From assembly GCA_017408025.1 (NCBI GenBank), contig JAFQVJ010000011.1:62001-126000 (forward strand): a DNA stretch of 64,000 nt, given 5' to 3'. The DNA comes from Lachnospiraceae bacterium. Lineage in GTDB: Bacteria; Bacillota; Clostridia; Lachnospirales; Lachnospiraceae. The translations under genes and the position numbers were made by a program. Of this stretch, positions 1 to 7,969 are shown in pieces; position 1 is the stretch's first letter; each line of letters starts with the position of its first letter. The notes under the pieces are model-generated. The model was not told where the DNA came from and did not search any database. It saw only the letters and a list, made by a program, of their open reading frames with translations.

Positions 1-1441
1 CTTTTATCTTATTATACAACGCCGGCTCATCTATAAGCCATGTAATAAGTGTTTTCTGCGCCGCTCTTACACCATCGTCCTTCGGTGTTTTTGCGCCTGA
101 CTGCTTTCTTTCCTGTTCACTATACTCATTTTGAAACTTATTCTTTTCAGGTTCGTAAGTAAGTGCCAGTCTATTGACAGTCTTTATAAGACTATCCTTT
201 GGTATCATATATTCTTCACTAACTGCGTCAATATATACATTTCTTTCAAGCTCATCGGAAAATTCAAGCAATTTTTTTGCCACATTATTGTAAAACCTTG
301 CTTTGAGGTCGGGATCGTTCAAATCTGTTTCTTCCTTAAGCTTGTCTATCTCATACATAAAGCTATTTCTTGCATTATCTATACGTTTCTGATATTCTTC
401 TGCCCCCAATGCCTTTATAAATTCATCTGGATCCTTATATGGCTTCATATCTATAACTTTTACCGACAAGCCCGACGCTTTAAGCATCGGAATGGCTCTA
501 AGTGCTGCCATAACACCTGCACCATCACTATCAAAGGTCAAGTAAACCTCATTTGCATATCGCTTGATGAGAGCCGCCTGTCTCGATGTATGAGCTGTTC
601 CAAGGGATGCAACCGCATTGGTAAATCCAGCCTGATGAAGTGCTATGACATCCATATATCCCTCACATATAAGAATGTATCCGTTTCGCGAGCTTCTGGC
701 TATATTCATACCATATAGATTTTTACTCTTATCAAACAGCATTGTCTCTGGTGAATTCAAATATTTTGGCTTTGCGTCACCCATAACTCGTCCACCAAAG
801 CCTATAACTTTATTATTGATATCCATGATAGGGAACATAACTCGATTGTTGAATTTGTCATATACACCTTTCTCTGAATATGAAAAAAGACCACTTTCCT
901 TCATCACTTCATCGCTATATCCCTTACTTTTTATATATTTATAGAGGTCATCACCATAATTGCTTGAATATCCAAGACCAAAGTGCTTTATGGTATCATC
1001 GCTTAGGCCTCTTTCTTTCAGATATTCATATGCCCTTGTTCCTTTTTCACTTTTAAGAAGTCTATGAAAATAAAGTGCTGCTTCCTTATGAATCTCCAAC
1101 AGTTGTGTCCTTATATCAGCTCTTCTCTTTTCTTCTGGCGAATACTCCTGTTCTGGTAGATTAACTCCCGCCCTCTCAGCCAAATGCTTTACTGCCTCTG
1201 TAAATGTCATATTCTCATGCTTCATTATAAATGTGAACGCATTTCCACCCTGACCACATCCGAAACAATAATACATCTGCTTGGAAGGTGTTACCGAAAA
1301 TGATGGGGATTTCTCATTGTGAAATGGACATAAGCCAAAATATGTGCTTCCTTTTTTTGTAAGCCTTACGTATGATGAAACCACATCCACTATATCATTT
1401 CTACTTCTTATTTCTTCTATTAATTCGTCTGAGTAGTACAT
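1..1441 (-). CDS. dnaG: DNA primase DnaG (partial, 3' end outside window)
   Basis: Makes RNA primers at the replication fork. Translating the minus strand from the ATG at 1441 gives a CHC2 zinc finger early on (CPFH, then CFGCGQGG about 30 residues later). Further in is a TOPRIM domain with CEGYMD, FDSDGAG and DPDEFI. About 480 residues are present; the frame is open at the left edge, so the C-terminal DnaB-interacting part is missing. An AAAGG ribosome site precedes the start. dnaG next to a dgt-like gene is a common Clostridia order, with rpoD often following; that part cannot be seen here. Confidence 0.95.
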   Translation of the reverse strand, partial: MYYSDELIEEIRSRNDIVDVVSSYVRLTKKGSTYFGLCPFHNEKSPSFSVTPSKQMYYCFGCGQGGNAFTFIMKHENMTFTEAVKHLAERAGVNLPEQEYSPEEKRRADIRTQLLEIHKEAALYFHRLLKSEKGTRAYEYLKERGLSDDTIKHFGLGYSSNYGDDLYKYIKSKGYSDEVMKESGLFSYSEKGVYDKFNNRVMFPIMDINNKVIGFGGRVMGDAKPKYLNSPETMLFDKSKNLYGMNIARSSRNGYILICEGYMDVIALHQAGFTNAVASLGTAHTSRQAALIKRYANEVYLTFDSDGAGVMAALRAIPMLKASGLSVKVIDMKPYKDPDEFIKALGAEEYQKRIDNARNSFMYEIDKLKEETDLNDPDLKARFYNNVAKKLLEFSDELERNVYIDAVSEEYMIPKDSLIKTVNRLALTYEPEKNKFQNEYSEQERKQSGAKTPKDDGVRAAQKTLITWLIDEPALYNKIK

Positions 1442-1475
1442 TTATTTGTTCTACCTTTCTATAACTTAAACTAAT

Positions 1476-1503
1476 TCAGCAAAGTTCCCTGGGAACTTTG
1501 GTC
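1476..1503. repeat. 28-bp hairpin repeat, copy 1
   Basis: A perfect 9-bp inverted repeat (CAAAGTTCC / GGAACTTTG, 3-nt loop) inside a 28-bp unit. The same unit recurs at 1541 with one base changed in the loop. No T-run follows on either side, so it is not a classical terminator. Confidence 0.8.
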
Positions 1504-1540
1504 TATGACTCCGTTTTGTTTTCTTATGCCCTTACTTTCT

Positions 1541-1568
1541 TCAGCAAAGTTCCCTCGGAACTTTGGTC
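1541..1568. repeat. 28-bp hairpin repeat, copy 2
   Basis: Second copy of the unit at 1476, differing by one base in the loop. It overlaps the dgt-like stop codon, so the hairpin would form right at the mRNA 3' end. A role in 3' end protection or weak termination is inferred. Confidence 0.8.
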
Positions 1569-2571
1569 ACATCCAAAATTTGGGGACAAAGTTTTCTTCA
1601 AACTTTAAAACTGAATACTGGTCGCTCATGCCTGATATATAATCACATACAACTCTCTCTGGTTCCTCCCCCAATTCTTTTATAAGATATGTAAACTCCT
1701 GTGGCAGTTTTTCCTGATGCGCCAGATAATATTCATATAAACTTATAATCATACTTTCTGCCTTATGCTCCTGACCTTTTGCAACAGGATTCCTATAAAC
1801 ACTATCAAACATGTATGTGCGCAAGCCTTGCATAGCCTGCTCGTACCCTGGAGACATACAGATATCGTTTTTATCCATACTATTTGCAACTATATCTCTG
1901 ATAAGACCATCAAGTCTGCTTTTAGTAGTTGTTCCAAGTACATCTGTGTACACCTTCGGTATATCTTCTTCTGTGAGAATACCCGCACGTATAGCATCAT
2001 CTATATCGTGATTTATATAGGCAATCTTATCTGACAATCTTACTATCTTTCCCTCAAGGGTAAATGGATTACCTGATGTTCTATGATTGAGAATACCATC
2101 CCGAACTTCCTTCGTAAGATTAAGCCCCGCCCCATTTTTCTCAAGCAGCTCGACTATTCGGACACTCTGCTTATAATGGGCAAATCCCAAGCTACATATC
2201 TTATCAAGAGCTCTCTCTCCTGCATGACCAAAGGGTGTATGTCCAAGATCATGCCCCAATGCTATGGCTTCTGTCAAATCCTCATTGAGACACAGTGCCT
2301 TACATATTGATCTGGCTATCTGCGAAACCTCCAGTGTGTGCGTAAGTCTTGTCCTATAATGATCCCCTGCTGGAGCAAGAAAAACCTGTGTCTTATGCTT
2401 AAGTCTACGAAATGCCTTGCTGTGAATAATCCTATCTCTGTCCCTCTGATAAACAGTTCTCATATCACACTGCTCTTCGTATCTGTCACGCCCCAATGAG
2501 TCTTTACTATGTGCTGCATATTCACTTAAAGTCAGGTCTTCAATCTGCTCCAATTTCTCCCTAATGTTCAT
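1567..2571 (-). CDS. dgt: Deoxyguanosinetriphosphate triphosphohydrolase-like HD protein
   Basis: HD-superfamily nucleotide hydrolase that converts dNTPs to deoxynucleosides and triphosphate. Visible motifs are RRLKHKTQVF, then the HD core (THTLEVSQIAR, and GHDLGHTPFGHAGE with the metal-binding HD), and later RLSDKIAYINHDIDDA. The length of about 334 residues fits the short dgt-like type. The frame opens at a TTG at 2592, but the ATG at 2571 behind GAGG gives the expected N-terminus (MNIREKLE). It lies just upstream of dnaG. Substrate preference cannot be told from sequence. Confidence 0.88.
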   Translation of the reverse strand: MNIREKLEQIEDLTLSEYAAHSKDSLGRDRYEEQCDMRTVYQRDRDRIIHSKAFRRLKHKTQVFLAPAGDHYRTRLTHTLEVSQIARSICKALCLNEDLTEAIALGHDLGHTPFGHAGERALDKICSLGFAHYKQSVRIVELLEKNGAGLNLTKEVRDGILNHRTSGNPFTLEGKIVRLSDKIAYINHDIDDAIRAGILTEEDIPKVYTDVLGTTTKSRLDGLIRDIVANSMDKNDICMSPGYEQAMQGLRTYMFDSVYRNPVAKGQEHKAESMIISLYEYYLAHQEKLPQEFTYLIKELGEEPERVVCDYISGMSDQYSVLKFEENFVPKFWM

Positions 2572-2651
2572 ATATATTCCTCGCTCTGCCAAATTATGTC
2601 AAAATATTTATAAGTATTACACGCTCAAATCAATTTTCTATAGAATAACCT

Positions 2652-3371
2652 CTATGAAATGTTAGTTGCTGTCTCCAATGCGATTTCCATCATCCTTGTA
2701 AATGATGTCTGTCTCTCCTCTGAAGTAGTAACTTCATTTGACACAAATGAATCAGATATGGTCAAAAGGCAAGCTGCATTTTTTCCAAGTACTGCAGCAT
2801 TATGGAATAAAGCAAAGCTCTCCATTTCTACTGCAAGGCAGCCCTTTTCCTCATAGAGCTTTCTGTAATATGGGCTGTTGTCCTCTCTATAAAACACATC
2901 TGATGAATGGATACAGCCTTCATGAATATCTATTCCTAGCTGCTTGGCACTGGTCTTTATGACCTCATTCAGCTCATTTGAAGGATATGTCTTATCCTTA
3001 TCATACCCGCTCTGTGTCTTTGCAAATGATGACTCTGAATACGCCTCTGTGGCAAGTACTACATCATATACCTTTGCTTCCTCGCAGTACGAACCAGCGG
3101 AGCCAATTCTAATAATGTTTTCAACATCATACTGGCTATATAATTCATACGAATAAATACCAATGGATGGCATGCCCATACCAGAGCCCATCACAGATAC
3201 TTCTTTTCCCTTGTATATTCCAGTATATCCGTACATATTTCTCACACTGTTAAATTTTTTTACATCTGTTAAAAATGTATTTGCAATAAATTCTGCTCTA
3301 AGCGGGTCGCCAGGCATAAGCACGGTTCTCGCTATTTGTCCCTTTGTTGCCTCGTTATGTGGTGTTGCCAT
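2652..3371 (-). CDS. deoD: Purine-nucleoside phosphorylase DeoD type
   Basis: Reversible phosphorolysis of purine (deoxy)nucleosides in salvage. At 239 residues it matches the hexameric bacterial PNP family. Landmarks are the phosphate-binding VLMPGDPLRAEFIA near residue 20, GSGMGMPSIGIYSYEL near 63, RIGSAGSY near 88, the nucleoside-binding VEMESFALF near 179, and SDSFVSNE near 207. It is transcribed towards dgt and dnaG with an 80-bp gap. It may act together with the dNTPase-like neighbour in nucleotide turnover (inference). Confidence 0.95.
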   Translation of the reverse strand: MATPHNEATKGQIARTVLMPGDPLRAEFIANTFLTDVKKFNSVRNMYGYTGIYKGKEVSVMGSGMGMPSIGIYSYELYSQYDVENIIRIGSAGSYCEEAKVYDVVLATEAYSESSFAKTQSGYDKDKTYPSNELNEVIKTSAKQLGIDIHEGCIHSSDVFYREDNSPYYRKLYEEKGCLAVEMESFALFHNAAVLGKNAACLLTISDSFVSNEVTTSEERQTSFTRMMEIALETATNIS

Positions 3372-3642
3372 ACACTTTCCTCCCTTACTATTTTATTCAT
3401 ATTCACAAAAAACTACAATTATGTGCAATTATATCACAATTAAGCAATTATTTCAATAAAATACACTATTTATTCAAATTTACTGATATTATCAATTTCA
3501 ATTTTCTTCTTATCTTTTTTGTCAAGGGGTTTTATTTTTTTTATTTGAAATTATCACCGTATATTTCAACGTCTTTTAGCAAACTATTTAGATATGAATT
3601 TTGAAGCAATCATATGTAAATAGTTAAAGGAGTGGGATTATT

Positions 3643-4422
3643 ATGTCTGTATATAAAGTTGAAATCTGTGGTGTCAATACTAGCAAGCTGCCAATTCTTA
3701 CAAATGCTGAAAAAGAAGCTCTTTTTGATCGCATAGAAAATGGTGATAAAGAAGCCAGAGAATTATTTATCCAAGGCAATCTCCGCCTCGTACTGAGTAT
3801 AATTCAACGTTTTAATAATTCGTCGGAAAATGTTGATGACCTCTTCCAGATTGGTTGCATAGGTCTAATAAAGGCTCTGGACAATTTTGACCGAACCTTA
3901 GGTGTAAAATTTTCCACTTATGCTGTACCTATGATAATAGGAGAAATCAGACGTTACCTTCGCGATAACAACAGTATACGTGTATCTCGTTCCTTAAGAG
4001 ATATCGCTTATAAGGCTATCTATGCTAAGGAACACCTGACAAAAGCTAATCAAAAAGAGCCTACTTTATGCGAGATTGCTTCTGAAATTGGTGTAGATGC
4101 TGAATCAATTACCGTAGCCCTCGACGCTATTCAAAGCCCTGTATCTCTTTACGAGCCTGTATTTACAGATGGTGGTGATACGCTATATGTCATGGATCAA
4201 ATAAGTGATAAAAAAAATAAAGAAGAAAACTGGGTTGAGGAGATTTCCTTAAACGAAGCTATCAAACGTCTTCCAGAACGCGAAAAACACATTATAGATC
4301 TGCGTTTTTTTAAAGGACGTACACAGATGGAGGTCGCCGAAGAAGTAGGAATCAGCCAGGCGCAGGTAAGCCGCCTTGAAAAAAATGCACTGAAATCAAT
4401 GCGCAATTATCTTCGCGACTAA
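3643..4422 (+). CDS. sigG: RNA polymerase sporulation sigma factor SigG
   Basis: Late forespore sigma factor of endospore formers. The N-terminal KVEICGVNTSKLP is the SigG signature (the segment recognised by the Gin anti-sigma factor in Bacillus). It is followed by region 2 (NLRLVLSIIQRF, DDLFQIGCIGLIKALDNFD, FSTYAVPMIIGEIRRYLRD), region 3, and region 4 with an HTH (TQMEVAEEVGISQAQVSRLEK). Length is 259 residues. A strong AAAGGAG precedes the ATG. It stands alone here, not next to spoIIGA-sigE as in Bacillus. It is the only host plus-strand gene in the window. Confidence 0.95.
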   Translation: MSVYKVEICGVNTSKLPILTNAEKEALFDRIENGDKEARELFIQGNLRLVLSIIQRFNNSSENVDDLFQIGCIGLIKALDNFDRTLGVKFSTYAVPMIIGEIRRYLRDNNSIRVSRSLRDIAYKAIYAKEHLTKANQKEPTLCEIASEIGVDAESITVALDAIQSPVSLYEPVFTDGGDTLYVMDQISDKKNKEENWVEEISLNEAIKRLPEREKHIIDLRFFKGRTQMEVAEEVGISQAQVSRLEKNALKSMRNYLRD

Positions 4423-4444
4423 ATTCTTGTTTATGCGCGAAGCA

Positions 4445-4575
4445 ATGAGCCATGCACAGATGAGCTGAATTGCTTACTGGTAGCTTGCTCACAGGTAGGC
4501 ATATTCTAGCGAAGATGTATACGGCGACGCCGCGATAACGAGCAAGCTGTGCTTGCGAGTGTCGGCATGGCTCAT
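4445..4575. repeat. Intergenic element bounded by inverted repeat
   Basis: An 11-bp perfect inverted repeat (ATGAGCCATGC ... GCATGGCTCAT) brackets about 130 bp just after sigG. Inside is a second hairpin, GAGCAAGC-tgt-GCTTGC. It has no open frame with a ribosome site. It could be a folded repeat element or sigG transcript end. Identity unknown. Confidence 0.5.
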
Positions 4576-4695
4576 ACCCATCATCCTATGTACGCTTTAG
4601 ACCAAACCACTTGAGCGTATATATATGACGTAGCTATCTTGATTATCTCTTAAACAATTATAACATATTATATATTACCCACTATAATCATAAGA

Positions 4696-4844
4696 GTTAA
4701 TTCTAGTAGGTAATTTAGCATGTGCAAAAAATTAACATTACCTACTGTATGGAGAAAAGTTGATTCCAGTAGGTAATTATGCGTGTGCAAGAAATTAACA
4801 TTACCTACTGTATGGAGAAAAGTTTTCTTCAGTAGGTTATTTTG
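4696..4844. repeat. 63-bp tandem repeat, about 2.4 copies
   Basis: Units begin at 4696, 4759 and 4822 (the last truncated), with a period of 63 bp and few differences. Each full unit holds an inverted repeat AGTAGGTAAT ... ATTACCTACT with about 28 nt between arms, followed by GTATGGAGAAAA. It is noncoding. There are no unique spacers, so this is not CRISPR. Confidence 0.85.
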
Positions 4845-4888
4845 AATATCAAATTATCATTGCCACCAGTTGATTATAATTGAATAAC

Positions 4889-5035
4889 TGCTGTACATGG
4901 GTACATGCGCCCTTTATAGGCGCTTATGTGGTGCTCTTAGAAGTGCCAAGGGTGAGCCATAAGTGTATGTTATGGAAGTATGCGCGTAAGCACATACTTC
5001 GTGTCCGTCAGGGCACATATAAATGTGACAAAGTG
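4889..5035. other. Hairpin-rich noncoding stretch
   Basis: Contains at least two good hairpins: ACATGCGCC ... GGCGC(tt)ATGT around 4903-4928, and GAAGTATG ... CATACTTC at 4975-5000. No coding potential is evident. The dense pairing suggests a folded repeat or an RNA element, but no known family is recognised. Confidence 0.35.
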
Positions 5036-5052
5036 AATTGAAGAGAAGGATA

Positions 5053-5137
5053 GGCCATAATTAATATTATATTTTTATTGTATAGGAAAGTTCTTGAAAC
5101 TTTCCTATACAATAAAAATATAATATTAATTATGGCC
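5053..5137. repeat. 85-bp perfect palindrome (40-bp arms, 5-nt loop)
   Basis: Both arms of 40 bp match without a mismatch around the loop CTTGA, running from GGCC to GGCC. It lies between convergent sigG and thyX, and its core (TATAGGAAAGTT ... AACTTTCCTATA, with T/A-rich flanks) would make a bidirectional terminator. The arms are much longer than termination requires. Relatives of the core occur at 6165 (half) and 15897. Confidence 0.93.
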
Positions 5138-5161
5138 GTCTTCTCGCAGATAAATAAAATT

Positions 5162-5839
5162 TTACACTTCTTTATATGGCTTACGTCCACAGCACTTCTT
5201 TTCTATACAATATCCTCGAAGCTCACATTTTGGCATAAAATAATTGTCCACAAGATATGCCCATTCCTCCGAATAATTCCTAAGCTCTGTCATCAGATCC
5301 TTCATAAGCTGACGATATTCCCAGTACGCTCTTGTACAGAGCCTCTGATGCGACATCTCTATAAGATTGCGTACATTTCTCTTATCAACAATCTTAGTTC
5401 CCATACCCAGTGGAAGAAGCATTGCTGCGTCCTCTCTAGGCACACCGTAAATAGCCTCAAGCTCACTACATGCCTTTGTGATTGCGCACATTGTTTCAGT
5501 ATAGATTTTCTTTGCCTCTTCGTTCTTCTCTACAGTAGGTGGGATAACATAAGAGAAATCTTTATAATTAATATATCGTGTGCTCGCCTGTAATCTGGTT
5601 GGAGCACCTCCAATATGTGTATACCACTCTCTTATAACCCTTGCGGAATATCCGTCAAGAATCATCTCCACATTAACATATTCCATAACACGATGATGTC
5701 CTGATTTTATACAATCTATGCCTCTTGCATAGTTTTTTTCCATATCTTCTATATTGGCACCCCAGCATACACCTGCGCGCTGGCCCATAAGTGTAATTGG
5801 ATTCTTTGGTGTTTCTTCTATAATTGTAACTTTTCCCAT
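5162..5839 (-). CDS. thyX: Flavin-dependent thymidylate synthase ThyX
   Basis: Makes dTMP from dUMP using FAD, NADPH and methylene-tetrahydrofolate. It is 225 residues long. SGHHRVMEYVNVEMILDGYSARVIREWYTH matches the ThyX core in short blocks. The usual RHR-x7-S signature segment reads here as PTRLQASTRY, with a single Arg kept before the catalytic-type Ser; this occurs as a family variant. The C-terminus is Cys-rich (CELRGYCIEKKCCGRK). The ribosome site is AAGGAG, and tandem repeats lie directly upstream. Confidence 0.92.
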   Translation of the reverse strand: MGKVTIIEETPKNPITLMGQRAGVCWGANIEDMEKNYARGIDCIKSGHHRVMEYVNVEMILDGYSARVIREWYTHIGGAPTRLQASTRYINYKDFSYVIPPTVEKNEEAKKIYTETMCAITKACSELEAIYGVPREDAAMLLPLGMGTKIVDKRNVRNLIEMSHQRLCTRAYWEYRQLMKDLMTELRNYSEEWAYLVDNYFMPKCELRGYCIEKKCCGRKPYKEV

Positions 5840-5851
5840 AATTTTCTCCTT

Positions 5852-5943
5852 GTTAATTATATAAGTTGTTTTTTGTTAATTATATAACTTGTTTTTTTTA
5901 ATTATATAACTTGTTTCTTGTTAATTGTATAACTTGTTTCTTC
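5852..5943. repeat. 22-23 bp tandem repeats upstream of thyX
   Basis: Four degenerate units of (g)TTAATTATATAACTTGTTT type start at about 5852, 5875, 5897 and 5920. They are immediately 5' of the thyX start, in its leader or promoter. The AT-rich repeats could bind a regulator or vary in number. Confidence 0.8.
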
Positions 5944-6086
5944 TTGTAATTTATTTATCTAGTTTCTCCTTATTTATCATATAACTGGTAATAAATTGAT
6001 TGTCACTTTTCTTACAAGCATCCACCGTTTATCACTATAACATTCTTCACAGATTATTTCAACATTCCGTTTTTCACCTTATAAGA

Positions 6087-6108
6087 TTAGGGTATCAAAA
6101 CACCCTAA
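6087..6108. terminator. Hairpin between ABC operon and thyX
   Basis: TTAGGGT ... ACCCTAA hairpin in the roughly 490-bp gap 5840-6330. Also in this gap are a half copy of the GGAAAGTTC hairpin family near 6165 and a long-range inverted repeat AAAAGGAAGA ... TCTTCCTTTT (about 6179-6259). No gene is supported in the gap. Confidence 0.4.
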
Positions 6109-6330
6109 TTCTGATTCAACGGATTGATACGTACTTCCTTCTCCCACAATCCTTACGAGAACTTTCCTATACAATAAAAAAGGAAGACGTTTTTGAACTG
6201 AACCCAAAATGCTAAAAAAATCTAACATTTGGAGACTCACTTCTTTTTCATCTTCCTTTTATCAACTCTCTAACAGGTTAATATTAAACTCTTTATTGTA
6301 TTTTTTTATATAATTATTACATCATGCGTA

Positions 6331-7122
6331 TCAGCTTCCTGCACTCTCATACGCTCTTAAGCCTCTATTCCATAGAAGAATTGCCAATGTCAACAGTACT
6401 GCTGCAATAGCCGTTCCCACTCCAAAGCAGAACCAAGGATCATTGCCTCTCAAAATATAGCTTGCAGGATAGTACGCAGTAAATGCAAATGGAACAATAT
6501 ATGTAATAATATTTCTTACTGCGCTGTTATATATTGTCACAGGATACTTAGCAAAATCACTTGACATATAAAATACCTGCAATATGCTTCCACTTGATTT
6601 TATCCAAAGTGCCAATGCCGCACCTGCAATCTTTATGGCTGCATAGATTACAGTTCCAAAGGCAAAAGCCAGAAGCATAAGTGCCACATTGCCAAATCTA
6701 TAATTTATGCCGAGCTTTATAGATGCTATAATCATAAGCACTATACCTGTAAGCAATTCACCAAGTGCATCAAACTGCAACGTCTCCATGATTACATGAA
6801 GAAGCGGATTAATCGGTCTGGTCAGGTATTTATCAAAGTTTCCCTTTCTGACAATAAACCATGCCACCTTCCAAAGATTGTCTGTAAACAGATGGTCTAT
6901 GCCCTTTGGCACAAGAGAAAATCCATATATAAATATTATCTCATAATAATCAAAGCCCTGCAAATGCGGTATCTGTGAAAAGATAATACTGATAAATACA
7001 ATATTTGTAATCTGTCCCACAAGGAAGCTGGTCGCTCCTGTAAGAAAGTCAACTCTGTACTCCATAAGCTGCTTCAACTGCTGTACAACAAATGTTTTAT
7101 ACAATCTAAAAAACCTCATCAT
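6331..7122 (-). CDS. ABC-2 type transporter permease (second subunit)
   Basis: Integral membrane protein of about 263 residues with six predicted hydrophobic stretches. Features such as FDYYEIIFIYGFSL, a following NLWKVAWFIVRKGNFDKYLTRP loop and the C-terminal NRGLRAYESAGS match the DUF990/COG3694 permease family. The ATG at 7122 follows a perfect AAGGAGG. The upstream permease stops 4 bp before this start region, so the two are translationally coupled. It pairs with the permease at 7127 and the ATPase at 7970. Substrate unknown; exporter role inferred from family. Confidence 0.85.
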   Translation of the reverse strand: MMRFFRLYKTFVVQQLKQLMEYRVDFLTGATSFLVGQITNIVFISIIFSQIPHLQGFDYYEIIFIYGFSLVPKGIDHLFTDNLWKVAWFIVRKGNFDKYLTRPINPLLHVIMETLQFDALGELLTGIVLMIIASIKLGINYRFGNVALMLLAFAFGTVIYAAIKIAGAALALWIKSSGSILQVFYMSSDFAKYPVTIYNSAVRNIITYIVPFAFTAYYPASYILRGNDPWFCFGVGTAIAAVLLTLAILLWNRGLRAYESAGS

Positions 7123-7126
7123 AATA

Positions 7127-7954
7127 TCAACCTCCTTGTACCGCAAGACGTTTCTCAGCCCAACGCCATATAAGCTTGGCTATAGCTATAAATACTATAA
7201 TCCAAATTATCTGCTTACCAAACGCCAGCAACAAATCCATTCCCTGGAGCTTACCCATATATATCATGACTGGTGTATAAACCATAGATGCAAATGGCAA
7301 CTGCTCGAATATCTTACCTACTATGTCTGGAAAAAATGCCAGAGGTATAAGTGAGCCTGAGAAGAATTTGATAATACTTCCCTTAAGTATGCTAAAGCCC
7401 CATATATTCATGAGCCAGAATGCCAGATATCCAAATATAAGATTAAGATAAAATGCCAATATGTAACTCAAAATAACACTTACCACAAATCCTAAGAACA
7501 TAAGTATATTAAATGCAACATATCCCAATGCAAAATATCTATATATCTCCACACCTATCATAACCGGCAAAAATATAAATGCCGACATGACAACCTTATC
7601 ACCAATCTCTGTTGCCAACAGGCTCATGTCAACGTTGACAGGCTTAATCATACGCATAATGATATTTCCCTCGCGTATCTCCTCTGCAAGCATCTGTGTT
7701 GAGTCTGTATTTGTAAGAAATCCAACAATATTTGCCAAAAATACATACAGTGTCATATCTGTTATGGTAAATCCCATAAATATACTTTCTCCCGATGCTT
7801 CAAACACTGCCTTCCATATAAAATACATAACGAAGCAATATAGTGACTCACCGACGAAAAAGCCAAGAAAATTAAACTTATAAGCCATGGCGCCTTGTGC
7901 ACCAGCACGGGTAAAGCCACCATAGACTCTTTTAACATGTCCAATCCATTTCAT
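7127..7954 (-). CDS. ABC-2 type transporter permease (first subunit)
   Basis: About 275 residues with six hydrophobic segments, and a conserved EEIREGNIIMRMIKPVN loop typical of the COG4587 permease that partners COG3694 and COG4586. The start is the ATG at 7954 behind AAGGGGTGAT. It is the middle gene of a three-gene exporter operon. Function beyond export is not known; related systems have been linked to drug or lipid export, and that is not evident here. Confidence 0.85.
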   Translation of the reverse strand: MKWIGHVKRVYGGFTRAGAQGAMAYKFNFLGFFVGESLYCFVMYFIWKAVFEASGESIFMGFTITDMTLYVFLANIVGFLTNTDSTQMLAEEIREGNIIMRMIKPVNVDMSLLATEIGDKVVMSAFIFLPVMIGVEIYRYFALGYVAFNILMFLGFVVSVILSYILAFYLNLIFGYLAFWLMNIWGFSILKGSIIKFFSGSLIPLAFFPDIVGKIFEQLPFASMVYTPVMIYMGKLQGMDLLLAFGKQIIWIIVFIAIAKLIWRWAEKRLAVQGG

Positions 7955-7969
7955 GACTATCACCCCTTG

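Noticed and set aside
131-944. Plus-strand frames at the left edge
   Set aside because: They are antisense to dnaG, whose zinc finger and TOPRIM motifs are unmistakable.
4696-4844. CRISPR array
   Set aside because: Units are contiguous 63-bp repeats with no unique spacers and no cas genes.
5078-5593. A 171-codon plus-strand frame antisense to thyX
   Set aside because: It starts inside the 85-bp palindrome and runs antisense to a clear gene; no ribosome site.
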